Numbered from the stretch's first letter, positions 1-11,420 are shown. The stretch: 64,000 bases of DNA from Epiperipatus broadwayi (GCA_028023455.1 JAQFVV010000017.1:2735001-2799000); one strand, 5' to 3'. Numbers and translations: made by a program. Notes: generated by a model not told the origin, from the sequence alone.

Positions 1-766
1 ACTTTATTTAAATATTCCGATCGTTAGCCCAAGTCACTAGCTCAGCGGAGACGCAGAGATAAAAATCTATAAATTTTATATCTTAAATATAAAAGAATAA
101 AAGCCACTGCCAGAAATTAACACATAAAAATATTTATTTACGCACATATAAAATAATATTTAAATTTTGAGGAATAAATTTAACGTTTATAATTTTATAT
201 TGATCTTTAATTCTAAATTTAAGTAGATTGCATATAATGAGTTTACTATTTATTTAGAGGGTCGAGTATGAATGGACTACATAGGTCTGCATTTGAAAGG
301 AAAATATTCTTCCCTGATTTAACCTTAGGCAACAAATTTCGCAATCAACTGGCGCCAATCCATCTGATACATTCATGTATTCAATGTAGCATGATACGAC
401 AACACAAAATACTATATTGTCAGGAATGTACATCTGAACAATAAGTAGAAATAGAGAAGACATTGACTCTCCACCAACAGGAATGTGACATCTGTTGGCA
501 AGTAGATCAATAAACAAAAAACTCCATAGGAATGGACTGCGGTCTTCTGCCGACTTACAAACCCATCCATAGGCAAACAGAGGGTGTGTGGCGTATATCT
601 ATAATCCTGCCCGTAGCGGACCTCATACTACATCTACTAATTACACAAATATATCCAATCCATTGAACCAATTCAACTACGAAATGAATAACCTAAGATT
701 ACCCTCCCTTAATACAACTTTACAAAACTATATAGCCATTCACGCCCGACTTAATTTTAACATTTA

Positions 767-779
767 AGATCGGAAGAGC
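767..779. other. Illumina adapter core embedded in LTR
   Basis: The 13 bases AGATCGGAAGAGC are the common start of the Illumina TruSeq adapters. The sister LTR has a different 7-base stretch (3590-3596) at the position of bases 771-779, and the solo LTR at ~34150 also lacks the adapter, so it is not ancestral. I treat it as a sequencing or assembly artefact. Confidence 0.8.
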
Positions 780-1515
780 GCACAGATTTGTTTAAAAATG
801 TTGGGTATAGATCGATTACATAGATTCCACGGTCAAAAACATTTCAAAATAAACATAAACGATCAAAATACAAAATTATTGATACCGACAATCGCAGAGG
901 GAAACTTATAAGTAACCCAATAGTATTCACCATAAGATACTTGCGTTGTCACCAATAACTTAAAAGACATCCGAATAAATACATTTTAGATACTCACCGT
1001 AAGGTATCATTATTTATCGAATGTCTATATATTTTGATCAAATATGAAAACCAAAATATAATTAACCGCAAACGAATCCATGCAAGCGTCTATAAACAAC
1101 TTAAATTTCATACATTTAACTAATCTTTACAATAAGAAAAAAAAATGGAAATGATGTTTATCAATCGGAAAACATATAAAATTAAACATTATTAATTTGA
1201 TTTAAAAACTTACAAAAGTCAGATAAGAGTCCGTTTTAACATTTCAGTTGGCTTGTTTATCAATTTGTAAAACTTGACGAAAGTTCTTGATTGATTTTAA
1301 CAATTGTTCATTTCATATAGCTTATGGTATAAGAGTCCAGGCCTCTGCTTTCAATTCCCGTGACGCCTCCATTGGAAGGTAATGTTCTGGAGATGGCAAT
1401 AGCTGGTTCAAGGTATCACAGTCTTTTCATTTTTTTTTTATAGAGAGTGTGGTATGTGCGTCATACCACATCTCTCAAACACACAACGCTGGAACTGTCA
1501 GAAAAAACTGTATTT

Positions 1516-1610
1516 CCCTTTTTATATTATCCACAAGGATTCAATGAACAAAACGTCACTAATCTATCACTTTCGTTAGGGTCCGAGCCAAGGCTTAGTG
1601 CTTCCATTGG
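1516..1610 (-). promoter_or_regulatory. LTR promoter: CCAAT and TATA boxes
   Basis: On the minus strand a CCAAT box (1610-1606) is followed ~80 bases later by a TATA-like ATATAAAAAGG (about 1526-1516). The same pair is at 4430 and 4346 in the other LTR, and at 33238 and 33321 in the solo LTR, in the same orientation relative to the LTR start. This agrees with the orientation inferred from the primer-binding site. Confidence 0.55.
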
Positions 1611-1992
1611 TCAAGCTAAAATCTCTTTCTTCTCTTATCTAACCTTTCATCTGACTTTTTAATTAAACAGCTTTTAGATAATTAATAAACAATCATTTCC
1701 ATTTACAGATTACAGGAATTAATTAATACCTGTTTTTATTTTAACTTACGTTATTTTTTTTATTAAAATATTTTTATATTTCAATCTTGTATTTTTTTAT
1801 TAAAAAAAAATACGTTCAAATACTTTTTTTTTTTTTGTTTATGAAAAAAATATTTTTAAAGTTTAGCATCTGTGCGAATATATATATGTTTAACAAACAT
1901 TTTAATTTTAGCGTTTAGTTTTTTCCTTTTATTTGCGAACTTTTAAGTTTTTATTTTAAATTAATGTAACGACATATTTATATATCGTTACA

Positions 1993-2692
1993 TATCAGTA
2001 AACTTCCTCAAAAAAATAAAAACATTAAAAAAAAAAAAAAAAAAGAATTTACTTAGTGTTAGTAATTACGTTACACAAATTTGTTATATATGAAATTTCA
2101 AAAGGACAAAACTTTTTTTTTTAAAAGACAAAACAGTAATTACAAATATAATGATAAAAAAAAAGTTGACTGATGATTCCTTACTACCAGCTAAATTTCT
2201 GCCCCCTCCCTTCCAAGTTTCATTTCTCCTACCTTTAAGTATTATTTAGGCAAGTTAAACGATTAGATTTTAAACAAGACTTTTTAAAAAAAAAATTATG
2301 ATTTATATTTATTAATTACGTTTTATTTATTACTTTTTATTCCTCGAATTTATCTCTACATATGCGCAATTTTTCGACTGGCAGTACCTTTAAGACAAAA
2401 TTTCAAAGTGCAACTCCACGTAAATACAACAAATATATTTATACTAATTTCAGAAAAAATATTACGGGCATGATTTATTTTCAAAAGTACTAGTGGTTTA
2501 TTAAACATCTGGCTATAACTTTACGTTAGTACAAAAATGTACTTATTTCAGAAAAAACAACAAATGTTATTTGCATGATTCACTTTTAAAATTCTCAGGG
2601 CACTCGTGATTTATTAAAGATAGAAAATTTCATCATCAATTCCCCTTCTCAGGGTCAATCTCTGAGGTAAGGCCACACTTGGGACGCCAATT
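1993..2692 (-). mobile_element. Interior of LTR element, non-coding
   Basis: Unique sequence between the two LTRs. It contains poly-A and poly-T runs and no open frame of note. The PBS-like site is at its right end and the purine tract at its left end. Confidence 0.6.
2671..2690 (-). promoter_or_regulatory. Primer-binding-like site
   Basis: The minus strand reads TTGGCGTCCCAAGTGTGGCC directly downstream of the 5' LTR. TGGCG at the start fits complementarity to a tRNA 3' CCA end with a G or C discriminator region. I cannot say which tRNA. Confidence 0.5.
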
Positions 2693-4816
2693 ATAACGAT
2701 CGAAATGAAAGTGAAGATCGAATCTAACCGCAAAAACAATATCTGCACTACAAGGGCGCCATCTAGGCATTTGAGCCTAGAAAAATTTATAAAGTAGGCA
2801 GATACGCGCTGTTAAGATTCCACTTTATTTAAATATTCCGATCGTTAGCCCAAGTCACTAGCTCAGCGGAGACGCAGAGATAAAAATCTATAAATTTTAT
2901 ATCTTAAATATAAAAGAATAAAAGCCACTGCCAGAAATTAACACATAAAAATATTTATTTACGCACATATAAAATAATATTTAAATTTTGAGGAATAAAT
3001 TTAACGTTTATAATTTTATATTGATCTTTAATTCTAAATTTAAGTAGATTGCATATAATGAGTTTACTATTTATTTAGAGGGTCGAGTATGAATGGACTA
3101 CATAGGTCTGCATTTGAAAGGAAAATATTCTTCCCTGATTTAACCTTAGGCAACAAATTTCGCAATCAACTGGCGCCAATCCATCTGATACATTCATGTA
3201 TTCAATGTAGCATGATACGACAACACAAAATACTATATTGTCAGGAATGTACATCTGAACAATAAGTAGAAATAGAGAAGACATTGACTCTCCACCACAG
3301 GAATGTGACATCTGTTGGCAAGTAGATCAATAAACAAAAAACTCCATAGGAATGGACTGCGGTCTTCTGCCGACTTACAAACCCATCCATAGGCAAACAG
3401 AGGGTGTGTGGCGTATATCTATAATCCTGCCCGTAGCGGACCTCATACTACATCTACTAATTACACAAATATATCCAATCCATTGAACCAATTCAACTAC
3501 GAAATGAATAACCTAAGATTACCCTCCCTTAATACACTTTACAAAACTATATAGCCATTCACGCCCGACTTAATTTTAACATTTAAGATTACCTTCGCAC
3601 AGATTTGTTTAAAAATGTTGGGTATAGATCGATTACATAGATTCCACGGTCAAAAACATTTCAAAATAAACATAAACGATCAAAATACAAAATTATTGAT
3701 ACCGACAATCGCAGAGGGAAACTTATAAGTAACCCAATAGTATTCACCATAAGATACTTGCGTTGTCACCAATAACTTAAAAGACATCCGAATAAATACA
3801 TTTTAGATACTCACCGTAAGGTATCATTATTTATCGAATGTCTATATATTTTGATCAAATATGAAAACCAAAATATAATTAACCGCAAACGAATCCATGC
3901 AAGCGTCTATAAACAACTTAAATTTCATACATTTAACTAATCTTTACAATAAGAAAAAAAAATGGAAATGATGTTTATCAATCGGAAAACATATAAAATT
4001 AAACATTATTAATTTGATTTAAAAACTTACAAAAGTCAGATAAGAGTCCGTTTTAACATTTCAGTTGGCTTGTTTATCAATTTGTAAAACTTGATGAAAG
4101 TTCTTGATTGATTTTAACAATTGTTCATTTCATATAGCTTATGGTATAAGAGTCCAGGCCTCTGCTTTCAATTCCCGTGACGCCTCCATTGGAAGGTAAT
4201 GTTCTGGAGATGGCAATAGCTGGTTCAAGGTATCACAGTCTTTTCATTTTTTTTTTTTTATAGAGAGTGTGGTATGTGCGTCATACCACATCTCTCAAAC
4301 ACACAACGCTGGAACTGTCAGAAAAAACTGTATTTCCCTTTTTATATTATCCACAAGGATTCAATGAACAAAACGTCACTAATCTATCACTTTCGTTAGG
4401 GTCCGAGCCAAGGCTTAGTGCTTCCATTGGTCAAGCTAAAATCTCTTTCTTCTCTTATCTAACCTTTCATCTGACTTTTTAATTAAACAGCTTTTAGATA
4501 ATTAATAAACAATCATTTCCATTTACAGATTACAGGAATTAATTAATACCTGTTTTTATTTTAACTTACGTTATTTTTTTATTAAAATATTTTTATATTT
4601 CAATCTTGTATTTTTTTATTAAAAAAAAATACGTTCAAATACTTTTTTTTTTTTTTTGTTTATGAAAAAAATATTTTTAAAGTTTAGCATCTGTGCGAAT
4701 ATATATATATGTTTAACAAACATTTTAATTTTAGCGTTTCGTTTTTTTCCTTTTATTTGCGAACTTTTAAGTTTTTATTTTAAATTAATGTAACGACATA
4801 TTTATATATCGTTACA
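2693..4816 (-). repeat. 5' LTR, complete
   Basis: About 2124 bp. On the minus strand it starts TGTAACGATATAT and ends near CGATCGTTATA, giving short imperfect inverted termini. CCAAT and TATA boxes lie ~390-480 bases from its start (4430, 4346). The right flank (4817 on) is the outer end of PLE copy 1, so the LTR element appears to have inserted beside or into that PLE. Confidence 0.7.
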
Positions 4817-4856
4817 ATATATATAATATAAATACTCTGTCAGATAATGAAAATTA

Positions 4857-5198
4857 TTCTATACAAATAAAGCGTGATAAACAGAGCACAAAAACATTAA
4901 TTATAAACAACAATTAGCCAAGCGCTTTTGGTACTGTATACCAGAATCATGGCAACATACTGGAACTGAACGATTAATATTCCAGTGCATGATCAGTGGA
5001 ACACTAGTGTTATGCTGATTAATAACATTTTTAGACTTCACAATAAACCAAGCCTCTTTCAACTTCCTTTTCCGATCATTTGACTCAATGCACATGGTAG
5101 TAATATTTTGAGGATAAAACTCATGACCACAATTACTTTCATGATTTGAAAAAACAGAATTAACCTGCAAATCACTTTTAGATTTTTTTGTACTGATA
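4857..5198 (-). repeat. Inverted pLTR-like arm of PLE 1
   Basis: Reverse complement of 6128-6445 with a few differences. The open frame on the minus strand (5170-4901) is a duplicate of the C-terminal part of the GIY-YIG protein, not a separate gene. Confidence 0.8.
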
Positions 5199-5210
5199 AA
5201 TAATAAACTT

Positions 5211-5890
5211 TTGATGGATTGTAATGTAGACTCTTGTAAAGCCAGATTTATTATGGATGTGTTGGAATGGATTAATGGGGATATTACTGCAAGATATGGA
5301 AAGGATCATTATCAAATGAAAAATGGTTGGCCTATGGGGTTAGCAGTGAGTGGTATTGTGTGTAGTTTATATGTTTCAGAAATTGAAAAACATATTGTGG
5401 AGTCATTTATAATGAGTTATGATTTAATATATAGAAGATATGTGGATGATGTTTTTTGTATATGGTTCAAAAGATGTGATAGTGAATATTTTAATGAATT
5501 AAATGAGAGTTCTGGTTTGTCATGGACTATTGAGTTTGAAAATGATGGTATCTTAAAGTATTTAGACGTAAATGTATATAAATGCTGTAATATGTTTGGG
5601 TATAAAATGTTTGTTAAACCATTGAATGTAAGGAGTTTTATACATCCGTCATCGAATGTTCCTTTAAATTATAAAGTGGCTGGATTTAAATGTTTTTATA
5701 TTGTAATTTGCATCTTTGTAAATTTGAGGCAGATAGGAAAGATAATATTGATAAATATATGGATGATTTGATAGGGGTGGGATATAAAAAGACTATATTA
5801 CACAGACAATTGTGTTTGTTTTATCAGAACTTAAAGTTCAAACATAAAATGGATATAAATAATAAAGCAGTCAAAAATGGTTTTCTTTAG
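5211..5890 (+). pseudogene. PLE reverse transcriptase, C-terminal half, frameshifted
   Basis: Would copy the element's RNA into DNA at the target. Seen: residues 35-60 hold the block around QMKNGWPMGL that matches the PLE motif Q..G.PMGSP, followed by the catalytic block RRYVDDVFCIW (YVDD at residues 77-80), then KYLDVNVYK (about 116-124), equivalent to the FLDV motif. The fingers and first palm motifs are missing because the copy starts at the inverted-arm junction. Reading moves to another frame near 5690-5770 and continues to 5890 as the thumb-like region. YVDD is intact, unlike PLE copies 2 and 3, but truncation and frameshift make it inactive. Confidence 0.8.
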
Positions 5891-5891
5891 C

Positions 5892-6420
5892 TTATGCGCT
5901 ACCTATAAGTAAGAAATTAAAAAATATTGTCAGTGAAGATTATAATGTAGGATTCCATTCCCCTTTGTGTTTGAATAGATTAATAAACAATTCAAAGGAT
6001 AATGTAGAAGAAATGAATAAGTATGAAGTGGTTTATTCCATTACTTGCAAAAAAATTGATTGTAATGCTATTTATTTCAGGGAAACGAAAGCCAATGTTT
6101 CAACGCGTTTGCAACAGCATATTTATCAGTACAAAAAATCTAAAAATGATTTGCAGGTTAATTCTGTTTTTTCAAATCATGAAAGTAATTGTGGTCATGA
6201 GTTTTATCCTCAAAATATTACTACCATGTGCAATGAGTCAAATGATCGGAAAAGGAAGTTGAAAGAGGCTTGGTTTATTGCGAAGTCTAAAAATGTTATT
6301 AATCAGCATAACACTAGTGTTCCACTGATCATGCACTGGAATATTAACCGTTCAGTTCCAGTATGTTGCCATGATTCTGGTATACAGTACCAAAAGCACT
6401 TGGCTAATTGTTGTTTATAA
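5892..6420 (+). pseudogene. PLE GIY-YIG endonuclease domain
   Basis: C-terminal nuclease of the PLE protein, which nicks target DNA. Starts in a new frame after the RT remnant; residues before 5965 (PISKKLKN and on) also fit PLE linker. The GIY position reads VVY and the YIG position reads YFR followed by ET, then a conserved arginine and QQH. A Cys/His-rich stretch follows (HESNCGH), then KEAWFI and the family-like end with SVPLIMHWNI. The changed YIG glycine and the frame break suggest loss of function. A diverged copy of this C-terminus is at 62221-62340. Confidence 0.75.
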
Positions 6421-6549
6421 TTAATGTTTATTTGTGTAGAATAATATATATATATATATATATATATTTTACCAATGGCAATACATTTTTAGACTTACAA
6501 ATATTTTTAGCAATAAATTAACAAAGAATTTACATTTTTAATTTTATAT

Positions 6550-7150
6550 AGGATGTGACATAATGCTTCTTTTTATACAGAATCAGGAATCTCTCAGCCA
6601 CTATGCACAAAGAGATCTGTTAGCCATCTTATCTGCCCTTTTCATTTCCCACCCTAAGTTTTTCCCATATTTTTCTCTATACTGCTCCATCACATTTCCA
6701 CAACATTATCTTTGGCCATGCTATGGCATTTATATCTAAATTCTCCTTATCTTTTTCCAAACCCAGCAAAAAAACCAAGACCCCACTTTTTGTATAATCA
6801 CTTTGGTTATATTTATTCTCTCACAATTTTATTATTTGCACTCTTTCTGATTGCAGGCATTTGCATTCATATAACAGATGCCTAATATTTTCTATACCTT
6901 CCTTACATAACTTGCACAATAAATCACCCACATTTCTCCATTTATGTGTATATTTCTTTGCTTCTAATGACTCTGTTTGAGCCTTACAGTAAACTACTTT
7001 CCTTGCTATTATCATAAATTAACTCACATCCAATATTCTGTTTACTTCTATATATATATTTAAACTCTTTTTATTCTCCATACTAGTTCTCCATTTCTCC
7101 AACTTCCTATTTTTTCATAATGCATCTATTCTGGATTCAGTACTCTTTAT
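6550..7150 (-). pseudogene. LINE 3' end with zinc-knuckle domain
   Basis: Minus-strand frame 7015-6821 encodes KWRNVGDLLCKLCKEG then ENIRHLLYECKCL, a C-x2-C ... H-x3-4-C pattern like the zf-RVT domain that ends many LINE reverse transcriptases. The same region occurs at 10250-10390 and 14030-14160. Downstream to ~6550 the untranslated tail also matches the other two copies (AGAGATTCCTGA-type segment, then a short repeat tail). Heavily 5'-truncated, the normal outcome of LINE insertion. Confidence 0.7.
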
Positions 7151-7869
7151 GATACTGCCATCTACTGGAATTGAATAAATCTAAACTTAATTTCTGGAAC
7201 TATATAAATCTAAAAAGTAAAAAAAAAAATTACCTTTAACTTCCACAGTATTCTTGATATTATGCAACAAAAATAAAAGTGGGCACATGTTTAGAAAGAT
7301 TTTTAGAATTTTTCGAAAAATGAATGTCACATTTTTAATTTTTGTTACATAACATTGAGATTAATGTGAAAGGTAAAAGAAAATTAATTATAACATTTAT
7401 GTGAATAAAAGTCTTTTTCTTTTGATTTTTTAAAATTCTTGTTATCATTGCTATAAAAATTTTCTCTATCGTAATGGTATTTATTTTTTTAAGAAATTAA
7501 AGCAAACTGGTAATAGTTTCCATTTACTAATTTTCAGAACAGGGTTGAAAGTGGGCTTACCCAGAAAATAAATAATAATTATTAATGTTTTTGAATTAAA
7601 GATTGTCTAAAAAGAACTTTCCAAATTATTTATCTCATTATTTTATAGACTATCAAAAGGAAGATGAACGTATACTTTTACTGATATGCATATTATCCAA
7701 GATTACAACTTCTGGCTACTATTATTACGTCAGAATGAAAAATTTTAAAAATATTTAATTCCATTACTAATGATAGCTTTTAATATTTCTGCAGAACCAT
7801 TACAATATATTTCAAAATTTTAAAAGTTTAAAAGTGTACAAATATTTATTTACATTTTTTTCTACTTAA
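7151..7869. other. AT-rich, no feature recognised
   Basis: No coding similarity or repeat family that I recognise. Confidence 0.5.
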
Positions 7870-8060
7870 TAATTATACATTAGATAAAGTGTTGGGCTTG
7901 TCCTGGTATTTTTAATTAATCTAATGCTTGAATATCCTAGCATCTCACTGATGATGCCCATAAAAAAACCGGTCTGGGATTGGGGATATTTTCAAAGTTT
8001 GTTAAGAGCTTATTTTGTGAGCTCTATATGTAACATCTTAAATATATATATAAAATGAAA
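7870..8060 (+). repeat. Family C repeat, copy C1, 5'-truncated
   Basis: Shares with 21375-21640 and 35437-35720 the segment around CTTGAATATCCTAG plus a hammerhead-like core and a 3' end with TTAAGAGCT followed by a TA run. The upstream conserved motif of the family is missing here. Confidence 0.6.
7932..7989 (+). ncRNA. Hammerhead-like motif, family C1 (decayed)
   Basis: Stem I outer ATATCC pairs with GGATAT and inner CTCA pairs with TGGG. CTGATGA is intact. Stem II is disrupted by an A run and GAAA reads AAAA. Stem III is the palindrome ACCGGT followed by C and the stem I return strand. Probably inactive but clearly derived from a hammerhead. Confidence 0.55.
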
Positions 8061-8310
8061 TGAAATAGTTTAAAATGTTAATAATATAAAGAAATTTAAA
8101 AGTGATGTTAAACAAAAAAAAAAAATTACTACTACCTCTGAGAAATTGTTTTTCAAAATTAAACATATTAATAAAACACTTAAATAATGATTTTATCTTT
8201 CCTTACAAATTATATAAACATTTATTAGTTAATAAATAACCGATGGTAGTTGCTTCATGACTGATATTTAGAAAATTAATTTTATTTTCTTGAATATATA
8301 GATTTTTTTT

Positions 8311-8400
8311 CCTTTGTCCCGGAAAGCAGGTTCGTGGGTTTGCTTCCCGGCCAGCGGGTTCACAGGTTTGCTTCCCAGCCGATGCTTTGACACATGAAAA
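8311..8400. repeat. GC-richer 28-bp duplication
   Basis: Two copies of a ~24-base block (8329-8352 and 8357-8380) spaced 28 bases, ending in GATGCTTTGACACATGA. The right half resembles 61733-61780. GC content is far above the surroundings. Function unknown. Confidence 0.4.
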
Positions 8401-8673
8401 AAAAGAATGCATAGATAATTGCAGCATTTTCTGGCATTGTTTATAAAAATATTGATTTTTATTTGCCACAAGTTTATTTGAGTAAAATTTGTTGTTAAAT
8501 TAAAAAGTAAACCATTCTGAAATAATTAAAAATTGAAAAAGTGCAAGATTTGAGCACTTTAGAAATGCATTAAATAAAAATATTTACAAATATTCAATCA
8601 AAGAAATACAAGCTAAATAATATATACTATGATAATTAATTATTACTTTCCTATGAACTTTACTCTGAATGTA

Positions 8674-8880
8674 TTAAACCACTAAAAGATCACATGATCA
8701 TTATTTCCTATGCTTACACAAGCCGTTAAAACAATGATAAACTCTCCATACAATAGTGGCACCTCATGCAAGCCATAGTAATCAATGGATTTTAGAAGGT
8801 TTGTGCATAAAATCCTTATATAATAAACAAATATTTTTGTATCATTGATTACTGTGACACTACTGTATGGAGAGATGATT
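8674..8880. repeat. Family A foldback (A1), no ribozyme
   Basis: Left: AAACCACTAAAAGATCACATGATCA, then CTCTCCATACAATAGTG and AGTAATCAATGG. The 3' segment recurs inverted (TCATTGATTACTGTG, CACTACTGTATGGAGAG). This is two family A 3' ends joined head to head with the ribozyme part absent. Its right end abuts the LINE at ~8880. Confidence 0.65.
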
Positions 8881-10640
8881 AAATGCAAGAAGGTTTTTGA
8901 TCAAATAAAGTGTTTAGGAGATAATTTATTTGTAGTTACACAAGATATAGATATAAGAAGAAATACAGGTAAACAATTATATATGGTTTTTATAGATATA
9001 AAGAAGAAATATAATAAATTAAACAGAAAGAGATTATGGGTAAGTTTAGTAAATTTGGGAATAGATGGACCATTAGTAAATCTTATTAAGAGTTTGTATA
9101 AAAATAATTGTTTTACATATCAATTAGGGAATATAGAATCAGTTAAAATTAAAAATGGGGTTGGTCTAAGGCAAGAATGCTTTATGTTACTATTTTGTTT
9201 TCATTGTATTTGAGAAAAGTGTAAAGAGCAATAGAAAGATTATGAAAAGGGGTAGAGATACCATTAATAGGTGGTAAGGGAGTATATACATTATCAAGTC
9301 CTTTATTTGTCAATGATATCTTTTTGTGCACAGAAAAAAGGGAAGACTTGAAAGTTATGCTGAGGATATGTACATGGGTGGGTAAAGAGATGGGGATTAA
9401 ATTTCTTGAAGAAAAATCAAAAGTAATGATGATAAATGCTGGAGGAAGAAAAGAAAAAGAAGAGAATACAAAGTTAAGTGTGGTGAATAGATATAACTAT
9501 TTGGGAATCATCTTAAGTAATCAGAGAAATTGCTAGGATGAATGAAAGAAAAAAATTGATCAATAAAGAAAGAAAAGAAAGAGACTGATAAAGAAATCAA
9601 CAGTGTTTTCATATAATAAATATGATGTAGCACGAATTGTATGGAAGGGAATGGCAGTAGCAGGGTTAACATATGGTAATGATGCATTATGTGTAAGTTA
9701 AAGGTTATTAGATTATTTTAAAAAAGTACAAAGAGAAGTAAGAAGACATGCATTAAATGCAGCAGTATTGAAGACAAAAGAGGCAATTCAAGGAGAAACA
9801 GGATGGTCAAGTATTTATATGAGATATGCAAAAAACCAAATAAAAATGTTTGGTCGATTACAGTTTATGGATAAGAGAATAGCCAAAATAGTATTTAATT
9901 GGGTTATAAAAAAGGGCAGGCAACAAGATAGGTAAGAAATGTAGTATTGTAAGCAGAAGATTTGGATAATGAATTTATATCAGTATTCTTATACAAAAGG
10001 TGGGATGATTGGGTTAGGAGTATTGCCAAGTGTGTAATAGTGGCAAGGAATGGGATAGAAGAATAGATGCATTAATAAAGAATAGGGAGTTGAAGAGATG
10101 GAGAATTAATATGGAGAGTAAAAAGAGTTTAAATATATATAGAAGTACACAGAATATTGGGTGTGTTTTAATTTATGATAATAGCAAGGAAAGTAGTTTA
10201 CTGTTTAAGGTTTGAACAGGATATTCAGCAATAAGGGGATATACACATAAATTGAAAAAATGTGGGTGATTTAGTTGGCAAGTTGTGTAAGGAAGGCATA
10301 GAAAATATTAGGCATCTATTAATTGAATGTAAATGCTTAAAAGCAGAAAGTGTACAAATAATAAAGTTGTGGGAGAATAAATATAAATAAAATGAATATA
10401 CAGAAAGTGGGTTTTTATGCTGAGTTTGGAAAAAAATAAGGGGGATTTAGATATAAAAGCCATGGAGTTGACAATGATTATGTTGTGGAAATGGGAAAGA
10501 GCAGGATAGAGAAGAATAAGGGAAAAACTTAGGGTGGGAAATGGAACAGGAAGGTAAAGTGGCTAATCAGTTTTTCTATGCATAGTTACTGAGAGATTCC
10601 TGACTCTGAAAAAGGAGAAGTCACAGTGCATCTCATCTCA
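8880..10640 (+). pseudogene. LINE reverse transcriptase remnant
   Basis: A non-LTR retrotransposon 3' half with several frame breaks. 8880-9200 reads YMVFIDIKKKYNKLN, matching the palm motif F(I/L)D..KAYD, then GLIxxLY-like and NGVGLRQEC, matching GV.QGC. Around 9300 the YADD box position reads FVND, so the catalytic aspartate is changed. 9324-9536 holds the region leading to YNYLGIILS. 9600-9700 carries KGMAVAGLTYGNDAL. 10250-10390 holds the zinc knuckle (C-x2-C ... H-x3-C). The untranslated end with TCTCATCTCATACTG closes the element near 10640. Two shorter relatives lie at 6550-7150 and 14030-14460. The LINE clade is not certain; it is distinct from the RTE fragments at 17300 and 62490. 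Confidence 0.75.
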
Positions 10641-10708
10641 TACTGTTTTGGTTTATTCTGAATGTATTTAATACAATGTAGTATTTCTATTTAAGATTAA
10701 TCTTTTTA

Positions 10709-10709
10709 A

Positions 10710-10751
<42 letters not shown>
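10709..10751. repeat. CA and TA microsatellite
   Basis: A (CA)n run passes directly into (TA)n. Confidence 0.9.
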
Positions 10752-10999
10752 TAAATACTGCCTAATGCTTTTACTAAAAATAATAACTAGAATAGAAAAT
10801 CATATAATACTAGCTAAATCAATTTATACCAAAATTTTCTCATGACCATGGTTTTGTCTATTAACAAATAAAGTTTCTTACATGAAAATCCACTAGATAC
10901 AAAACATATATACATGAAATAAAAATAACCTTCCCATAAATCATTTCAAAATCAAGCCATCTTTAATATCTCATATTCAAAAAGGTTTATCATCAGTTT

Positions 11000-11420
11000 C
11001 TTTAATTTATTTTTTTTCAATTTGTTCATTTCATTAAAGAGTTTTGATTTGTCAAATAATATTTTATGACCTGTATTTATTTAATGAATATACAACATTC
11101 AATTATGATACCTATTGTTAACTCTACATCATAAACTTTAACCATTTCATCGAAACTTCATTTACTTTGGTTTATATAAGTTTTATAACGACTGCAATAA
11201 ATCTTATAAATTATACCAGTAATAAATTTACTATTGATAGAATGTTTTGAACAATTTAATAATGGTTTTAAATCAAGACCTTTCTTTCTAGCAACTTCCA
11301 TATCTACAAGTAAATAACTATTTTTATAAACTAGTCTATAATTTAAAAAATTAAATGGTAAAGAAATAAATTCTTTATTCTCACTAACATTTACATTTAT
11401 ATTAATATAAGCCTTATAGA
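11000..11420 (-). pseudogene. PLE GIY-YIG remnant (copy 6)
   Basis: Read right to left, the frame gives a linker with LPFNFLNYRLVYK and KKGLDLKPLL, then SKFITGIIYKIYCSRYKTYINQ, which fits the PLE block G-I-Y-K-I-x-C-x2-C-x3-Y-I-G with glycine changed to asparagine. After several stops the phrase TGHKILFDKSKLFNE fits the conserved TGH.i.F..a.iL..E end. No RT part is seen. Old and inactive. Confidence 0.55.

Larger units (their letters stand above)
1..1992 (-). repeat. 3' LTR, cut by window edge
   Basis: Matches 2822-4816 almost base for base; differences are a few single-base indels, homopolymer lengths, one C/T change and the adapter-like patch at 767-779. The first ~130 bases of the unit (equivalent of 2693-2821) lie outside the window. 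It ends with TCGTTACA, the inverted complement of the minus-strand LTR start. Short open frames at 254-517 and 1447-1662 recur in the second copy but have no recognisable domain and I do not call them genes. Confidence 0.75.
1..4816 (-). mobile_element. Non-autonomous LTR retrotransposon with very long LTRs
   Basis: Two near-identical direct copies (1-1992 and 2822-4816, about 99% identical) flank a short unique interior. On the minus strand the repeat starts TGTAACGA, and the interior starts at 2690 with a TGGCG-initial primer-binding-like site directly after the LTR end, so the element reads right to left: 5' LTR 2693-4816, interior 1993-2692, 3' LTR 1992 down past the window start. A short purine tract (GAGGAAG, minus strand 2009-2003) lies just before the 3' LTR. 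No gag or pol reading frame is visible. An inverted diverged solo copy lies at 32880-35034. The format, 2.1 kb LTRs around a 0.7 kb non-coding interior, suggests a parasite of an autonomous LTR element. The superfamily cannot be assigned without coding sequence. An assembly duplication cannot be excluded (see adapter at 767-779). Confidence 0.75.
4857..6445 (+). mobile_element. Penelope-like element copy 1 with inverted 5' arm
   Basis: A 5'-truncated PLE: half of the reverse transcriptase, then the GIY-YIG domain and a short 3' end. Its 5' end is joined at ~5200 to an inverted copy (4857-5198) of its own 3' end (6128-6445), including the end of the endonuclease frame. The left arm keeps ~20 bases in the 3' untranslated part that the right arm has lost. 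PLEs are known to carry long terminal repeats of their own sequence in direct or inverted orientation, so this is a natural PLE insertion form. A TA repeat follows at 6448-6470. Confidence 0.8.

Noticed and set aside
254-517. Minus-strand frame repeated at 3075-3311
   Set aside because: Lies in the LTR; repetition follows from the LTR pair and no domain is visible.
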